Made by a program: the position numbers and the translations under genes. Source: Photobacterium leiognathi (GTDB taxonomy: Bacteria > Pseudomonadota > Gammaproteobacteria > Enterobacterales > Vibrionaceae). Taken from it: a stretch of DNA of 64,000 bases. Under the pieces are notes generated by a model. It was not told where the DNA came from. It saw only the letters and a program-made list of their open reading frames with translations, and did no database searches. Each line of letters begins with the position of its first letter. The stretch's first letter is position 1. Positions 49,616 through 60,034 of this stretch are shown one piece after another. The stretch is taken from NCBI RefSeq assembly GCF_030685535.1, contig NZ_CP131601.1, forward strand, positions 2,976,001 to 3,040,000. Direction: 5' to 3'.

Positions 49616-51565
49616 ATGAGTGAGGTTCATGTTTATCCGGTCAATGAGGCCATTGCAAAAACAGCTCATGTGAATGAAGAGCAATACCGCGAGATGTACC
49701 AACAATCGGTGATAAACCCTGAAGGTTTTTGGCGTGAACACGGTCAAATTGTTGATTGGATGAAGCCATTCACCAAAGTCAAAAATACCTCATTCGATAC
49801 AGGTCACGTCAGCATCAAATGGTTTGAAGACGGTGAGCTAAACGTATCTGCTAACTGTATTGATCGCCACTTAGCGACCAAAGGTGATCAACCAGCTATC
49901 ATCTGGGAAGGTGATGATCCAAATGATGATGCAACCCTCACCTACAATGAATTACACAAAGAAGTTTGTCAGTTTGCTAATGCCCTAAAGAGCCAAGGTG
50001 TTCGTAAGGGTGATGTTGTTTGTCTTTACATGCCAATGATCGCAGAAGCGGCAATCGCAATGCTGGCATGTACCCGTATCGGTGCTGTTCACACCATCGT
50101 ATTTGGTGGTTTCTCACCTGAGGCACTTGCGGGTCGTATTATCGATTCAAACGCTAAAGTCGTCGTTACCGCAGATGAAGGCGTACGTGGTGGTCGTGCG
50201 GTTCCACTCAAGAAAAATGTTGATGATGCATTAGCTAGCCCTGATGTAACAACCGTAGAGAAAGTGGTTGTCTTTAAGCGCACAGGCGGTGAGATTGCAT
50301 GGCAAGACGATCGTGATGTGTGGTGGCACGAAGCAACAGCGGTTGCCTCAACACATTGTGCGCCGGAGCCAATGAACGCAGAAGATCCCCTATTTATTCT
50401 TTATACCTCAGGCTCAACAGGTAAGCCAAAAGGTGTGCTACACACCACAGGAGGCTACCTTGTTTACGCCACCATGACTTTCAAATATGTTTTCGATTAC
50501 CAAGAAGGTGATGTGTACTGGTGTACTGCCGATGTCGGTTGGATCACAGGTCACAGTTACTTGGTATACGGACCACTGGCAAACGGTGCAACCACGGTAC
50601 TATTTGAAGGTGTACCGACTTACCCATCAACTAGCCGCATGAGCGAAGTGGTTGATAAGCACCAAGTGAACATTCTATACACAGCGCCGACTGCTATTCG
50701 TGCATTAATGGCAAAAGGTGATGAAGCAATCCAAGGCACTAACCGCTCATCACTGCGCATTATGGGCTCTGTGGGCGAGCCAATTAACCCTGAAGCATGG
50801 GAATGGTACCACCGCACTATCGGTGATAACCGCTGCCCTATCGTTGATACATGGTGGCAAACAGAAACGGGCGGGATCTTAATTACTCCACTGCCGGGTG
50901 CAACCGCGCTAAAACCAGGCTCTGCGACACGTCCATTTTTTGGTGTTCAACCAGCATTGGTCGATAACGTAGGAAACATCCTTGACGGTGCAACAGATGG
51001 TAACTTGGTGATGACCGATTCATGGCCGGGTCAAATGCGTAGTCTATGGGGCGATCACGAGCGTTTCGAGCAAACCTACTTCTCAACTTTTAAAGGTATG
51101 TATTTCACTGGTGACGGTGCTCGTCGTGACGAAGACGGTTACTACTGGATCACTGGGCGTGTGGATGACGTACTGAATATCTCAGGTCACCGTATGGGCA
51201 CTGCAGAGATTGAATCAGCATTGGTTGCTTTTGATAAGATAGCAGAAGCGGCGATTGTTGGTGTTCCACACGAAATTAAAGGCCAAGCTATCTACGCTTA
51301 CATCACATTAAATGATGGCGAGATCCCAAGCGCAGAGCTTCATAAAGAAGTAAAAGATTGGGTACGTAAAGAAATCGGCCCAATCGCGACACCGGATTTC
51401 CTACACTGGACAGATGCACTACCAAAAACCCGTTCAGGTAAGATCATGCGTCGTATTCTTCGTAAGATCGCAACAGGCGATACGGCAACACTGGGTGATA
51501 CTTCAACCCTTGCCGATCCAAGTGTGGTTGAGCGCCTGATTGAAGAGAAACAAAAAGTGATGTAA
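49616..51565 (+). CDS. acs: Acetyl-CoA synthetase
   Basis: A 649-residue AMP-forming enzyme that activates acetate to acetyl-CoA. The AMP-binding signature [11 protein letters not shown] lies near residue 262. The C-terminal domain has the catalytic lysine in TRSGKIMRR near residue 609, the usual site of control by acetylation. A GGAG ribosome site precedes the ATG. It is the expected main target of the CrbS/CrbR acetate switch encoded just upstream. Full length. Confidence 0.98.
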   Translation: MSEVHVYPVNEAIAKTAHVNEEQYREMYQQSVINPEGFWREHGQIVDWMKPFTKVKNTSFDTGHVSIKWFEDGELNVSANCIDRHLATKGDQPAIIWEGDDPNDDATLTYNELHKEVCQFANALKSQGVRKGDVVCLYMPMIAEAAIAMLACTRIGAVHTIVFGGFSPEALAGRIIDSNAKVVVTADEGVRGGRAVPLKKNVDDALASPDVTTVEKVVVFKRTGGEIAWQDDRDVWWHEATAVASTHCAPEPMNAEDPLFILYTSGSTGKPKGVLHTTGGYLVYATMTFKYVFDYQEGDVYWCTADVGWITGHSYLVYGPLANGATTVLFEGVPTYPSTSRMSEVVDKHQVNILYTAPTAIRALMAKGDEAIQGTNRSSLRIMGSVGEPINPEAWEWYHRTIGDNRCPIVDTWWQTETGGILITPLPGATALKPGSATRPFFGVQPALVDNVGNILDGATDGNLVMTDSWPGQMRSLWGDHERFEQTYFSTFKGMYFTGDGARRDEDGYYWITGRVDDVLNISGHRMGTAEIESALVAFDKIAEAAIVGVPHEIKGQAIYAYITLNDGEIPSAELHKEVKDWVRKEIGPIATPDFLHWTDALPKTRSGKIMRRILRKIATGDTATLGDTSTLADPSVVERLIEEKQKVM

Positions 51566-52062
51566 TCACACTTTATAGCTTCCACCCTAAAGACCGCCAA
51601 GTGCGGTCTTTTTTTTATCATTTCGCTAATTTTATCGATTTAATTCAGCAATCCACCAGCTTCACTCATCTAAAATACGCCACCAAGATCACAATGTAGA
51701 ATAAATCGACAACAATATTGTTGGTTTATTCATCAGATTTTCGCTACTACTGTCACTGTATTTCCGTCTTGTGAGAACAAGATGAATATATAAAGAATTA
51801 TCACTAAATTCTTACACTTAGTTGCGGGAACTTGTCGTAAGATAAAACATCTAATTCTGACTAGTCACTCAACTACAGCTTACACGTGTTCGCACAAAAA
51901 AGTGGTGATTAGACCAGTATTTTGCTGCGATTTGCGGTGAATTCTCTATAATTGCTCAACAATGAACGTTTAGCAGTAAAGAAACGGACACACGGAAACA
52001 AAATTGCATAAGTCTGCAAGTTGTTAGAGTTTAACCTCATAAACAAGTGAAAATACGTCAAG
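51566..52062. other. acs-aroQ intergenic region
   Basis: 497 bases, AT rich, with the acs terminator at its left end. It should contain the aroQ-accB-accC promoter and leader, which in related bacteria is long, but I cannot name a single clear promoter. No ORF supported. Confidence 0.5.
51590..51617 (+). terminator. Terminator of acs
   Basis: AAGACCGC-CAAGT-GCGGTCTT followed by a T run. Confidence 0.92.
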
Positions 52063-52515
52063 ATGTCGACCGTTAAACGAATTTTATTAATCAATGGGCC
52101 TAATTTAAACCTGCTCGGTCTTCGCGAGCCAGGTCATTACGGTCATCAAACGCTCACTCAACTTGTTGATGGGCTCACTGCTAAAGCTACCCAATTAGGG
52201 GTGGCGTTAGAACACATTCAATCCAATGCGGAGCACGTATTGATCGATGCTATCCACCAAGCTTACGGTAAGGTCGATTTTATCATCATCAATCCTGCTG
52301 CCTTCACGCACACTAGCGTTGCAATCCGTGATGCGCTACTCGGTGTCGCTATTCCATTTATTGAAGTGCATTTATCTAACGTCCACGCCCGTGAACCCTT
52401 CCGTCATCACTCTTACCTTTCTGATAAAGCAGTAGGTGTGATTTGCGGCCTCGGCCCTGACGGTTATGAATTCGCCCTGAATGCAGCAGTACGTCGCCTG
52501 CATGCAGACAGCTAA
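52063..52515 (+). CDS. aroQ: Type II 3-dehydroquinate dehydratase
   Basis: A 150-residue shikimate-pathway enzyme (third step). Family motifs: [19 protein letters not shown] with the catalytic Tyr, and the His-containing [17 protein letters not shown]. It is the dodecameric type II enzyme, unrelated in fold to E. coli AroD. The order aroQ-accB-accC is common in many gammaproteobacteria. The ribosome site is weak. It is 27 bases before accB. Confidence 0.96.
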   Translation: MSTVKRILLINGPNLNLLGLREPGHYGHQTLTQLVDGLTAKATQLGVALEHIQSNAEHVLIDAIHQAYGKVDFIIINPAAFTHTSVAIRDALLGVAIPFIEVHLSNVHAREPFRHHSYLSDKAVGVICGLGPDGYEFALNAAVRRLHADS

Positions 52516-52542
52516 CTGAACAATATAAAAAGAGAAATATAA

Positions 52543-53022
52543 ATGGATATTCGTAAGATCAAGAAGCTAATCGAGCTTGTAGAAGAATCAGGTATTGCTG
52601 AGCTAGAAATTTCTGAAGGTGAAGAGTCAGTACGCATCAGCCGTAGCGTTGCACCAACAGCTGTAATGCCACAGCAATATGCAGCAGCACCTGTTGCTCC
52701 AGCACAGCCTGCAGTAGCACAACCAGTAGAAGCACCAGCAGCCCCTGTTGCGACAGCTCCAGCAGCAGAAACCGCTGCACCTGTAGCTTACCACTCTGTA
52801 CTTTCTCCAATGGTGGGTACGTTCTACCGCTCTCCAAGCCCAGAAGCGAAATCATTTGTAGAAGTGGGTCAATCTGTAAACATCGGTGACACGCTATGTA
52901 TCGTTGAAGCGATGAAGATGATGAACCAAATCCAAGCAGACAAAGCTAGTAAAGTTGTCGCTATTCTTGCAGAAGACGGCGATGCGATTGAGTTCGATCA
53001 GCCTCTTATCATCATCGAGTAA
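52543..53022 (+). CDS. accB: Biotin carboxyl carrier protein of acetyl-CoA carboxylase
   Basis: A 159-residue carrier. The biotinylation site is the lysine in EAMKMMNQ (near residue 125), in the C-terminal lipoyl-like domain that begins at about residue 83 ([18 protein letters not shown]). A long Ala/Pro linker (about residues 40-80, [19 protein letters not shown]) joins it to the N-terminal domain. Needed for malonyl-CoA and fatty-acid synthesis. In operon with accC. Confidence 0.98.
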   Translation: MDIRKIKKLIELVEESGIAELEISEGEESVRISRSVAPTAVMPQQYAAAPVAPAQPAVAQPVEAPAAPVATAPAAETAAPVAYHSVLSPMVGTFYRSPSPEAKSFVEVGQSVNIGDTLCIVEAMKMMNQIQADKASKVVAILAEDGDAIEFDQPLIIIE

Positions 53023-53036
53023 TCGAGGCTCTGGCT

Positions 53037-54380
53037 ATGTTAGATAAATTAGTAATTGCGAACCGAGGTGAAATTGCACTTCGTATCCTACGCGCATGTA
53101 AAGAGCTAGGTATCAAAACTGTAGCGGTTCACTCCACTGCAGACCGCGATCTTAAGCACGTTCTACTTGCTGACGAGTCAGTGTGTATTGGTCCTGCTCG
53201 CGGTATCGACAGCTACCTAAATATTCCACGCATCATTAGTGCTGCTGAAATCACAGGTGCTGTAGCTATCCACCCTGGTTACGGTTTCCTGTCAGAAAAT
53301 GCTGACTTTGCTGAGCAAGTTGAGCGTTCTGGTTTTATTTTCGTGGGTCCTAAAGCTGAAACTATTCGCCTAATGGGTGACAAGGTTTCTGCTATCACGG
53401 CAATGAAAAAAGCAGGCGTACCTTGTGTACCTGGCTCTGACGGCCCTCTTGATGACGACGAAGCGAAAAACAAATCTTTCGCTAAGCGTATTGGCTACCC
53501 TGTGATCATCAAAGCCTCTGGTGGCGGCGGCGGTCGTGGTATGCGTGTAGTTCGTGGCGAAAACGAACTAACAGAAGCAATCGCAATGACCCGTGCGGAA
53601 GCAAAATCTTGTTTCAATAACGACATGGTTTACATGGAGAAATACCTTGAAAACCCACGTCACATTGAAGTACAGGTTTTAGCTGACGGTCAAGGCGGTG
53701 CGATCCACTTAGGTGAGCGTGACTGTTCTATGCAGCGTCGTCACCAGAAAGTGGTAGAAGAAGCACCAGCGCCGGGTATTACCGAAGAAATGCGTAAATA
53801 CATCGGTGAGCGTTGTACTCGTGCATGTATCGAAATCGGTTACCGTGGTGCGGGTACGTTTGAATTCCTATACGAAAACGGTGAGTTCTACTTCATTGAA
53901 ATGAACACCCGTATTCAGGTTGAACACCCAGTAACAGAAATGGTCACTGGCGTTGATTTGATCAAAGAGCAATTACGTATTGCAGCAGGTCAACCACTGT
54001 CTTTCAACCAAAGTGATATTCAAATTCGTGGTCATGCTATCGAATGTCGTATCAACGCAGAAGATCCAGAGCGTTTCCTACCTTGCCCAGGTACTATCGA
54101 GCGTTTCCACGCGCCAGGTGGTATGGGTATTCGTTGGGAATCTCACATCTACACAGGTTACACAGTACCGCCTTACTACGATTCAATGATCGGTAAGTTG
54201 ATTGCGTACGGTGAAAACCGTGATGTTGCGATTTCTCGCATGCGTAACGCACTAAGCGAAATGATCATTGATGGTATTAAGACTAACGTACCGCTACAAC
54301 AAGCGATCATGGCAGACGAGAACTTCCAAAAAGGTGGTGCAAACATTCACTACCTAGAGAAGAAACTTGGTCTTCAGTAA
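53037..54380 (+). CDS. accC: Biotin carboxylase subunit of acetyl-CoA carboxylase
   Basis: A 447-residue ATP-grasp enzyme that carboxylates the biotin of AccB. The glycine-rich ATP loop is [14 protein letters not shown]; the active-site [14 protein letters not shown] segment is intact. It is 14 bases after accB. Its natural terminator, 20 bases downstream, has been split by an IS50-like element. Confidence 0.98.
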   Translation: MLDKLVIANRGEIALRILRACKELGIKTVAVHSTADRDLKHVLLADESVCIGPARGIDSYLNIPRIISAAEITGAVAIHPGYGFLSENADFAEQVERSGFIFVGPKAETIRLMGDKVSAITAMKKAGVPCVPGSDGPLDDDEAKNKSFAKRIGYPVIIKASGGGGGRGMRVVRGENELTEAIAMTRAEAKSCFNNDMVYMEKYLENPRHIEVQVLADGQGGAIHLGERDCSMQRRHQKVVEEAPAPGITEEMRKYIGERCTRACIEIGYRGAGTFEFLYENGEFYFIEMNTRIQVEHPVTEMVTGVDLIKEQLRIAAGQPLSFNQSDIQIRGHAIECRINAEDPERFLPCPGTIERFHAPGGMGIRWESHIYTGYTVPPYYDSMIGKLIAYGENRDVAISRMRNALSEMIIDGIKTNVPLQQAIMADENFQKGGANIHYLEKKLGLQ

Positions 54381-54400
54381 GCCCAGCTTACTGCGCTAAA

Positions 54401-54415
54401 AGGCTACCTTCGGGT
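54401..54415 (+). terminator. Left half of the accBC terminator, split by the IS
   Basis: AGGCTACCTTCGGGT. Joined to the bases after the insertion (AGCCTTTTTG) it would give AAAAGGCTACC-TTCG-GGTAGCCTTTTT, a strong terminator with a TTCG loop. Now interrupted at 54416. Confidence 0.85.
54406..54415. repeat. Left target-site duplication of the IS (10 bp)
   Basis: ACCTTCGGGT, repeated exactly at 55919-55928. If the element has one more base at one end, the duplication is 9 bp, the usual size for this group; the palindromic target leaves this ambiguous. Confidence 0.85.
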
Positions 54416-54431
54416 CTGTCTCTTATACACA

Positions 54432-54462
54432 AATCCCTAAGCCAATGCTTGGGGATTTTTTT
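54432..54462 (+). terminator. Terminator inside the left end of the IS
   Basis: AATCCCTAAGC pairs with GCTTGGGGATT (one U-G pair) around CAAT, followed by TTTTTTT. It is 16 bases inside the element, before the transposase gene, so it blocks transcription entering from accC. Confidence 0.9.
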
Positions 54463-54518
54463 GAACTAATTTTATGTTTCATGATCTGATCATCTAAGCA
54501 ATGATAAGGATGATTATG

Positions 54519-55907
54519 ATGACCTATATAGAACCAACGCTTTGGGCTCAAAAACAATTCGGTCAAGCCGATCTTAATGACCCAAGACGCACTCAAAGAC
54601 TCGTTGCTCTAGCTACCTCTCTGGCTGAACAACCTGGTATCCCTATCTCAAAACTCATCATCTCCCCAGCCGATATGGAAGGGGCTTATCGCTTTATTCG
54701 TAATGACCAAATCAAAGCAGAAGATATTGCAGAAGCTGGATTCTATGTCACAGCACAAGAAGCTTTTGAACAACAAACACTGCTTGCATTGGAAGATACC
54801 ACTTCTCTAAGTTACTCACATCACAGCATACAAGATACACTCGGGCATTCCAATCAAGGTAATCGACACCGAGCAATGTTCGTTCATTCAACGTTGCTTT
54901 TTGCTCCCGAAACTCACACTGTAGTTGGTTTAATCGAACAACAACGCTGGACCCGAGATATTGAAAAACGTGGTCAAAGACACCAGCACGCAACTCGACC
55001 ATACAAAGAAAAAGAAAGTTATAAATGGGAACAAGCATCTCGCCATGTTGCAGAGCGACTAGGCGAGAAAATGTCAGAGGTTATTTCTGTGTGTGATAGA
55101 GAAGCCGATTTATTCGAGTACCTCACTTACAAGCACGAGCAACAACAACGATTTATCGTTCGCTCAATGCAAAGTCGCTGTATCGAGGAGCATGATAATC
55201 GTCTTTATGACTACGCTTCCAAGTTGTTATCAGCAGGAAGCAAAGAGCTAAAAATACCGCAAAAAGGCGGTCGTAAGTCTCGCACGGCTCATCTAGACAT
55301 CAAATATGCTCCCGTGACACTTAAGTCTCCCGCTAATAAAAAAGAGTTCGATAATATCTCTCTCTACTATGTTGGATGTATAGAGCAAGGTGAGAGTGAC
55401 GACAAGCTCGCATGGCATTTACTGACATCAGAGCCTGTAACGAACAAAGAGGAAGCACTTAACATCGTCAGTTATTATGAGCGTCGTTGGCTGATAGAAG
55501 ATTTTCACAAGTCTTGGAAAAGTGAAGGCACGCAAGTTGAACAACTGAGAATGCAAAGTAAAGATAACTTAGAAAGGCTCAGTGTTATTTTGGCATTTAT
55601 TGCTACTCGTTTACTCCAGTTAAGATTTATGAACGAATCTAAAGAGTTATCTAGTAGTTGTTGTGAACGGGTGTTAAAAGGTAAAGCGTGGAAGCTTATG
55701 TGGTTAAAATTAGAGAAGAAAAAACTGCCCAAAGAAGCACCAAATATATCGTGGGCTTACAAAAGTATTGCACGGTTAGGTGGTTGGAAAGATACCAAGC
55801 GGACGGGTCGCGCTTCTGTAAAGACATTATGGCAAGGATGGTTTAGGTTACAAACCATCCTTGAAGGATATGAACTAGCTAAGTATCTTGAACACAATGA
55901 CTTGTGA
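54519..55907 (+). CDS. tnpA: IS50-type transposase
   Basis: A 462-residue DDE transposase like Tn5 Tnp. Catalytic residues: Asp in LALEDTTSLSY, Asp in VCDREADLF, and Glu in the YREK-type stretch YYERRWLIEDFHKSWK. N-terminal DPRRTQRLV and EGAYRFIRN match the DNA-binding part. Several ATGs are clustered; AAGGA at 54506 best serves 54516 or 54519. An internal ATG (54675), just before EGAYRFIRN, is at the place where Tn5 starts its inhibitor protein, but no ribosome site is seen there. Intact. Confidence 0.95.
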   Translation: MTYIEPTLWAQKQFGQADLNDPRRTQRLVALATSLAEQPGIPISKLIISPADMEGAYRFIRNDQIKAEDIAEAGFYVTAQEAFEQQTLLALEDTTSLSYSHHSIQDTLGHSNQGNRHRAMFVHSTLLFAPETHTVVGLIEQQRWTRDIEKRGQRHQHATRPYKEKESYKWEQASRHVAERLGEKMSEVISVCDREADLFEYLTYKHEQQQRFIVRSMQSRCIEEHDNRLYDYASKLLSAGSKELKIPQKGGRKSRTAHLDIKYAPVTLKSPANKKEFDNISLYYVGCIEQGESDDKLAWHLLTSEPVTNKEEALNIVSYYERRWLIEDFHKSWKSEGTQVEQLRMQSKDNLERLSVILAFIATRLLQLRFMNESKELSSSCCERVLKGKAWKLMWLKLEKKKLPKEAPNISWAYKSIARLGGWKDTKRTGRASVKTLWQGWFRLQTILEGYELAKYLEHNDL

Positions 55908-55918
55908 TCAAGAGACAG

Positions 55919-55937
55919 ACCTTCGGGTAGCCTTTTT
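55919..55937 (+). repeat. Right target-site duplication and right half of the accBC terminator
   Basis: ACCTTCGGGT (55919-55928) duplicates 54406-54415, followed by AGCCTTTTTG, the descending arm and T run of the original terminator. Confidence 0.85.
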
Positions 55938-56089
55938 GTTTACTACCGCCTTTCGAACCCTGAGGATTGATCTGTTCACATGGCATAAAACGGTATCTTT
56001 TGCCACAATAGCCCACCTTTTTTGACCAAACCTACTGTTCACTACACTGTATTGAGTAGTAACACTCTTGATAACACTGGAGATACAGC

Positions 56090-56371
56090 ATGAAAACGCT
56101 CTCAGCACGTTATCGCCAAGCCCATAAAGAGGCTTATTGGGCGATAGCCCTAGCGTTAGCTTATTTTCTATGGTGGTACGTATCCGCCTACGGCTTAGCA
56201 CCTGCTATCGGTGATCTAAGTATGCCAACCTTGTATTTTGGCTTCCCACTCTGGTTCTTGCTGTCATGTATTGTCGGCCCAATCCTGTTTACTGTACTTT
56301 GCGGCGTGATGGTGAAAGTCGTCTACCGTGATCTCCCTTTAGATATTAACCACGACGAACCTGATGAATAG
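56090..56371 (+). CDS. yhdT: YhdT family membrane protein (DUF997)
   Basis: A 93-residue protein with two membrane helices (about residues 17-38 and 48-76) and the family HKEAYWAIALALAYFLWWY start. Always found next to panF; presumed to be a partner of the pantothenate symporter, but its role is not known to me. Its last codons overlap the panF start by eight bases. Confidence 0.93.
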   Translation: MKTLSARYRQAHKEAYWAIALALAYFLWWYVSAYGLAPAIGDLSMPTLYFGFPLWFLLSCIVGPILFTVLCGVMVKVVYRDLPLDINHDEPDE

Positions 56372-57821
56372 CCAACTGATCATCCCGATAGTGCTTTATC
56401 TTGCGGCCGTGTTCGCAATGGCACTCTATACCCGACGTTTTCAAGGTAAAGGCAACTTCCTGACCGAATATTTGGTCGGTGGTCGCAGCATGGGCGGCTT
56501 CGTGCTTGCAATGACCCTTGCCGCAACTTACGCCAGTGCCAGTACCTTCATCGGTGGTCCCGGTGCGGCTTATAAAATGGGATTAGGCTGGGTATTACTT
56601 GCCATGATCCAATTACCAGCGGCATGGCTTACCTTAGGTGTACTGGGTAAAAAATTTGCCATTGAAGCCCGCCGTCATAATGCACTCACACTTAATGACA
56701 TCTTATATGCCCGCTATAAAAACCGTGGTGTCGTCATTTTTGCTTCACTGTCATTACTGCTCGCTTTCTTCGGTACCATGGTGGTGCAATTTGTCGGCGG
56801 TGCGCGATTACTGCAAACCGTGACAGGTTTATCCTATATGCATGGCTTGATGATCTTTGCGATCACTGTCGGCCTCTACACCACAATAGGTGGCTTTAGA
56901 GCGGTAGTCATGACAGATACCCTGCAAGGTTTGATAATGATCATCGGTACTATCGCCCTGCTGGTCGGGATCGTCCATGCTGGCGGCAGTGTAGGTGCTT
57001 TGGTGACCAAGTTACACGATATTGATCCAGCATTGATCACTCCGTACGGCCCAAATCACTTCCTTAGCCAACCCTTTATGCTGAGCTTTTGGATTTTAGT
57101 CTGTTTTGGTGTGATCGGTCTGCCTCATGCCGCAGTTCGTTGTATGTCTTACAAAGACAGTAACTCACTGCACAAAGGCATGGTGCTGAGTACCATCATG
57201 GTGGCACTACTGATGTTTGGTATGCACTTAGCAGGGGCATTAGGCCGAGCTATCGTGCCAGATATCGCAAGCCCCGATCAGATCATGCCAACCTTAATGG
57301 TCACCGTACTACCGCCAGTGGTTGCTGGGATCTTCTTAGCTGGTCCAATGGCAGCGATCATGTCGACCATCGATTCACAGTTGATCCAAGCCTCTGCAAC
57401 ACTATTAAAAGATTTATATATCAACTATATCAATCCAAGCATTGCGACTAACGAACACGCTGAAAAACGCCTGCCTAAGTTATCACTGTGGGTTACCGGT
57501 ATTTTCTCTGGCTTAGTATTTATCGCTGCGATGAATCCGCCCGATATGATCATCTGGCTGAACCTATTAGCCTTTGGTAGCTTACAAGCAGTATTTCTCT
57601 GGCCGCTAGTATTGGGCTTATACTGGAAAAAAGCCTCTGCAACCGGTGCGTTTGCTTCCATGGTTGTAGGATTAAGTAGTTATATCATTCTGTCGTTTAG
57701 CAAGCCGGATATGAATGGTGTACATGCCATTGTTCCTACACTGATTTTAGGTCTACTGGCTTTCATCATTGGTAGCTACGCAAAACCTACCAAGGTAGAA
57801 ACTCCGCAATTGAGCGACTAA
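56364..57821 (+). CDS. panF: Sodium/pantothenate symporter PanF
   Basis: A 485-residue SSS-family transporter with 13 helices that takes up pantothenate (vitamin B5) with Na+ for coenzyme A synthesis. Family signature: TEYLVGGRSMGGFVLAMTLAATYASASTF-like region near residue 30, and GIFLAGPMAAIMSTIDSQL. The gene pair yhdT-panF follows accBC in E. coli too, which links CoA precursor uptake to fatty-acid synthesis. Confidence 0.96.
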   Translation: MNSQLIIPIVLYLAAVFAMALYTRRFQGKGNFLTEYLVGGRSMGGFVLAMTLAATYASASTFIGGPGAAYKMGLGWVLLAMIQLPAAWLTLGVLGKKFAIEARRHNALTLNDILYARYKNRGVVIFASLSLLLAFFGTMVVQFVGGARLLQTVTGLSYMHGLMIFAITVGLYTTIGGFRAVVMTDTLQGLIMIIGTIALLVGIVHAGGSVGALVTKLHDIDPALITPYGPNHFLSQPFMLSFWILVCFGVIGLPHAAVRCMSYKDSNSLHKGMVLSTIMVALLMFGMHLAGALGRAIVPDIASPDQIMPTLMVTVLPPVVAGIFLAGPMAAIMSTIDSQLIQASATLLKDLYINYINPSIATNEHAEKRLPKLSLWVTGIFSGLVFIAAMNPPDMIIWLNLLAFGSLQAVFLWPLVLGLYWKKASATGAFASMVVGLSSYIILSFSKPDMNGVHAIVPTLILGLLAFIIGSYAKPTKVETPQLSD

Positions 57822-57856
57822 AAGCGTCTATTTAGCGCGAAAAACTCGACTACATT

Positions 57857-57889
57857 AAAGATAGTGCCATTCGGTACTATCTTTTTTTT
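57857..57889 (+). terminator. Terminator of yhdT-panF
   Basis: AAAGATAGTGCC-ATTC-GGTACTATCTTT (one G-U pair) followed by a T run. Confidence 0.88.
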
Positions 57890-57935
57890 ATCCCTAGAAT
57901 GGCATCAGATAATGGGGATTGGTGAAATTTCATGC

Positions 57936-57941
57936 TAGACT
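57936..57941 (+). promoter_or_regulatory. Probable prmA promoter (-10 element)
   Basis: TGCTAGACT followed by GCGCCCCC, an extended -10 with GC-rich discriminator almost the same as before queG; 44 bases before the prmA ATG. Confidence 0.45.
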
Positions 57942-57984
57942 GCGCCCCCTATGTTCAAGTAGTCACAAAATAAGCGAATAAACC

Positions 57985-58869
57985 ATGCCTTGGATTCAAA
58001 TTAAACTGAACGCAACTGCAGAGAGCGCAGAAGCAATTGGCGACATGCTAATGGAAGAGACTGGTGCTCTGTCTGTCACTTTCCTTGACGCACAAGACAC
58101 GCCAGTGTTCGAGCCCATGCCAGGTGAAACCCGCCTTTGGGGTGATACCGATGTAATTGGTTTGTATGATGCTGAAGCCGACATGGATTTCGTGCTGAAC
58201 ATGCTAAAAAACAGCCCACTAATTGCTGATGATTTCGCTTACAAAATCGAGCAGTTAGAAGATAAAGACTGGGAACGTGAGTGGATGGACAACTTCCACC
58301 CAATGCGTTTCGGTCGCCGCCTATGGATCTGCCCAAGCTGGCGTGAAGCTCCAGAGCCAGATGCGGTAAACGTACTACTAGACCCAGGTCTAGCATTTGG
58401 TACAGGTACTCACCCAACAACGTCACTGTGTCTTGAGTGGTTAGACGGTCAAGATCTAACGGGTAAAACCGTTATCGATTTTGGTTGTGGTTCAGGCATC
58501 CTAGCCATTGCTGCACTAAAACTCGGTGCGGCAAAAGTGATCGGTATCGATATCGACCCACAAGCTATCTTGGCTTCTCGTGATAATGCTGAGCGTAACG
58601 GCGTATCTGAGAATCTAGAGCTATACCTACCTAAAGATCAGCCTGAAGGCATCCAAGCCGACATCGTGGTAGCAAACATCCTTGCAGGCCCACTACGTGA
58701 GTTATCACCTGTGATCAAGAGCCTGATCAAAGATGGCGGCGAGCTAGCGATTTCTGGCGTACTAGAAAGCCAAGCAGAAGATGTATCGACTTACTACAGC
58801 GATGAACTAGCGTTAGATCCAGTTCAAGCGCGTGAAGAATGGTGTCGTATCTCAGGCCGTAAGGCATAA
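57985..58869 (+). CDS. prmA: Ribosomal protein L11 methyltransferase
   Basis: A 294-residue SAM-dependent enzyme that trimethylates ribosomal protein L11. The N-terminal substrate domain (residues 1-100) is followed by the methyltransferase fold with [18 protein letters not shown] (motif I) and the catalytic-site VANILAGPL. The segment [16 protein letters not shown] is typical. It precedes dusB-fis as in E. coli. Confidence 0.97.
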   Translation: MPWIQIKLNATAESAEAIGDMLMEETGALSVTFLDAQDTPVFEPMPGETRLWGDTDVIGLYDAEADMDFVLNMLKNSPLIADDFAYKIEQLEDKDWEREWMDNFHPMRFGRRLWICPSWREAPEPDAVNVLLDPGLAFGTGTHPTTSLCLEWLDGQDLTGKTVIDFGCGSGILAIAALKLGAAKVIGIDIDPQAILASRDNAERNGVSENLELYLPKDQPEGIQADIVVANILAGPLRELSPVIKSLIKDGGELAISGVLESQAEDVSTYYSDELALDPVQAREEWCRISGRKA

Positions 58870-58981
58870 TCAGCCCATTTTTAGGGCGCGTCCGCTGATT
58901 TTTATTTATAAAATAAAACGGTCAATTGATTGAAAATCATACGATTTTAAAAAACAAAATCATCATGCTCAATTATTGGCC

Positions 58982-59010
58982 TTTTCAGCAGAGCAAAAAA
59001 TGCGTAAAAT
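58982..59010 (+). promoter_or_regulatory. Probable dusB-fis promoter
   Basis: A -10 of TAAAAT (59005-59010) with a weak -35 TTTTCA (58982-58987) 17 bases away. The discriminator GCGCGCCC is very GC rich, as at the growth-rate and stringently controlled E. coli fis promoter. Confidence 0.5.
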
Positions 59011-59045
59011 GCGCGCCCTTACTGGCACAGTCAGGTAGAGACATT

Positions 59046-60011
59046 TTGCAAATCGGTCCTTATCAACTTAAAAACCAGCTGATAGTCGCGCCTATGGCGG
59101 GTGTGACCGATCGGCCATTTCGTGAGTTATGCCTTCGCTACGGTGCTGGCATGGCTGTTAGCGAGATGATGTCGTCGAACCCAGATCTATGGAAGACGTC
59201 TAAATCGCTCAATCGTATGGTTCATGAAGGTGAATCAGGTATTCGTTCGGTTCAGATCGCAGGTGCTGATCCAAAGTTGATGGCTGAAGCTGCACAATTC
59301 AGTGTTGAAAACGGTGCGCAAATCATCGATATCAACATGGGTTGCCCAGCAAAGAAAGTAAACAAAAGATTAGCAGGCTCTGCGCTACTGCAATATCCCG
59401 ATCTTGTTGAAGACATTCTTCGCACCGTCGTTGATGCAGTGGATGTTCCGGTAACGCTGAAAACGCGAACCGACTGGGACCTAGAAAATAGAAACTGTGT
59501 CGACATAGCCAAACTCGCGGAACAGTGTGGCATTCAAGCTCTCGCCCTTCATGGTCGAACCAAAGCTTGTATGTACAAAGGTGAAGCGGAATATGACTAC
59601 ATCAGAGCGGTGAAACAAGCCATCTCGATCCCGGTTATCGCTAACGGTGATATCGATAGCCCAGAAAAAGCGCGCTTTGTACTCGATTACACGGGTGCCG
59701 ATGCTCTGATGATTGGCCGACCTGCACAAGGGAAGCCGTGGATTTTTCGCGAAATCCACCATTACTTAACAACTGGTGAACACCTCGCTGCACCATCGAT
59801 TGATGAGGTTAGCGAAATAATGCTAGGGCATGTTCAAGAACTCCACCAGTTCTACGGTGAATACCTAGGACTGCGCATTGCACGTAAACACGTGTCTTGG
59901 TACTTGAAAGAGCATGCACCTGCAGGTGATTTCCGCCAGACCTTCAACGCAATCGAGGATGCTCAACAGCAACTTGATGCGCTGCAAGGCTACTTCGAAA
60001 ACGTTGCATAA
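59046..60011 (+). CDS. dusB: tRNA-dihydrouridine synthase B
   Basis: A 321-residue flavoenzyme that reduces U17 of tRNA. FMN-barrel motifs: [15 protein letters not shown] near the start and NMGCPAKKV with the catalytic Cys. The start is taken as TTG at 59046 ([12 protein letters not shown]), which gives the same length and N terminus as E. coli; a frame-open ATG at 58926 would add 40 residues that overlap the probable promoter. It is cotranscribed with fis, 23 bases downstream, as in E. coli. Confidence 0.93.
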   Translation: MQIGPYQLKNQLIVAPMAGVTDRPFRELCLRYGAGMAVSEMMSSNPDLWKTSKSLNRMVHEGESGIRSVQIAGADPKLMAEAAQFSVENGAQIIDINMGCPAKKVNKRLAGSALLQYPDLVEDILRTVVDAVDVPVTLKTRTDWDLENRNCVDIAKLAEQCGIQALALHGRTKACMYKGEAEYDYIRAVKQAISIPVIANGDIDSPEKARFVLDYTGADALMIGRPAQGKPWIFREIHHYLTTGEHLAAPSIDEVSEIMLGHVQELHQFYGEYLGLRIARKHVSWYLKEHAPAGDFRQTFNAIEDAQQQLDALQGYFENVA

Positions 60012-60034
60012 ATACTAGAAGAGCTTACAGAATT

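Larger units (their letters stand above)
54416..55918 (+). mobile_element. IS50 (Tn5)-like insertion sequence, IS4 family, 1503 bp
   Basis: The left end CTGTCTCTTATACACAA is close to the Tn5 outside/mosaic end; the right end (read inward) CTGTCTCTTGATCACAAG resembles the Tn5 inside end and contains a Dam GATC site. One transposase gene fills the element. A 10-bp duplication flanks it. Ends, target repeats and transposase are all intact, so it is a complete and recent-looking insertion. It splits the accC-yhdT gap that is closed in E. coli. Confidence 0.95.
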
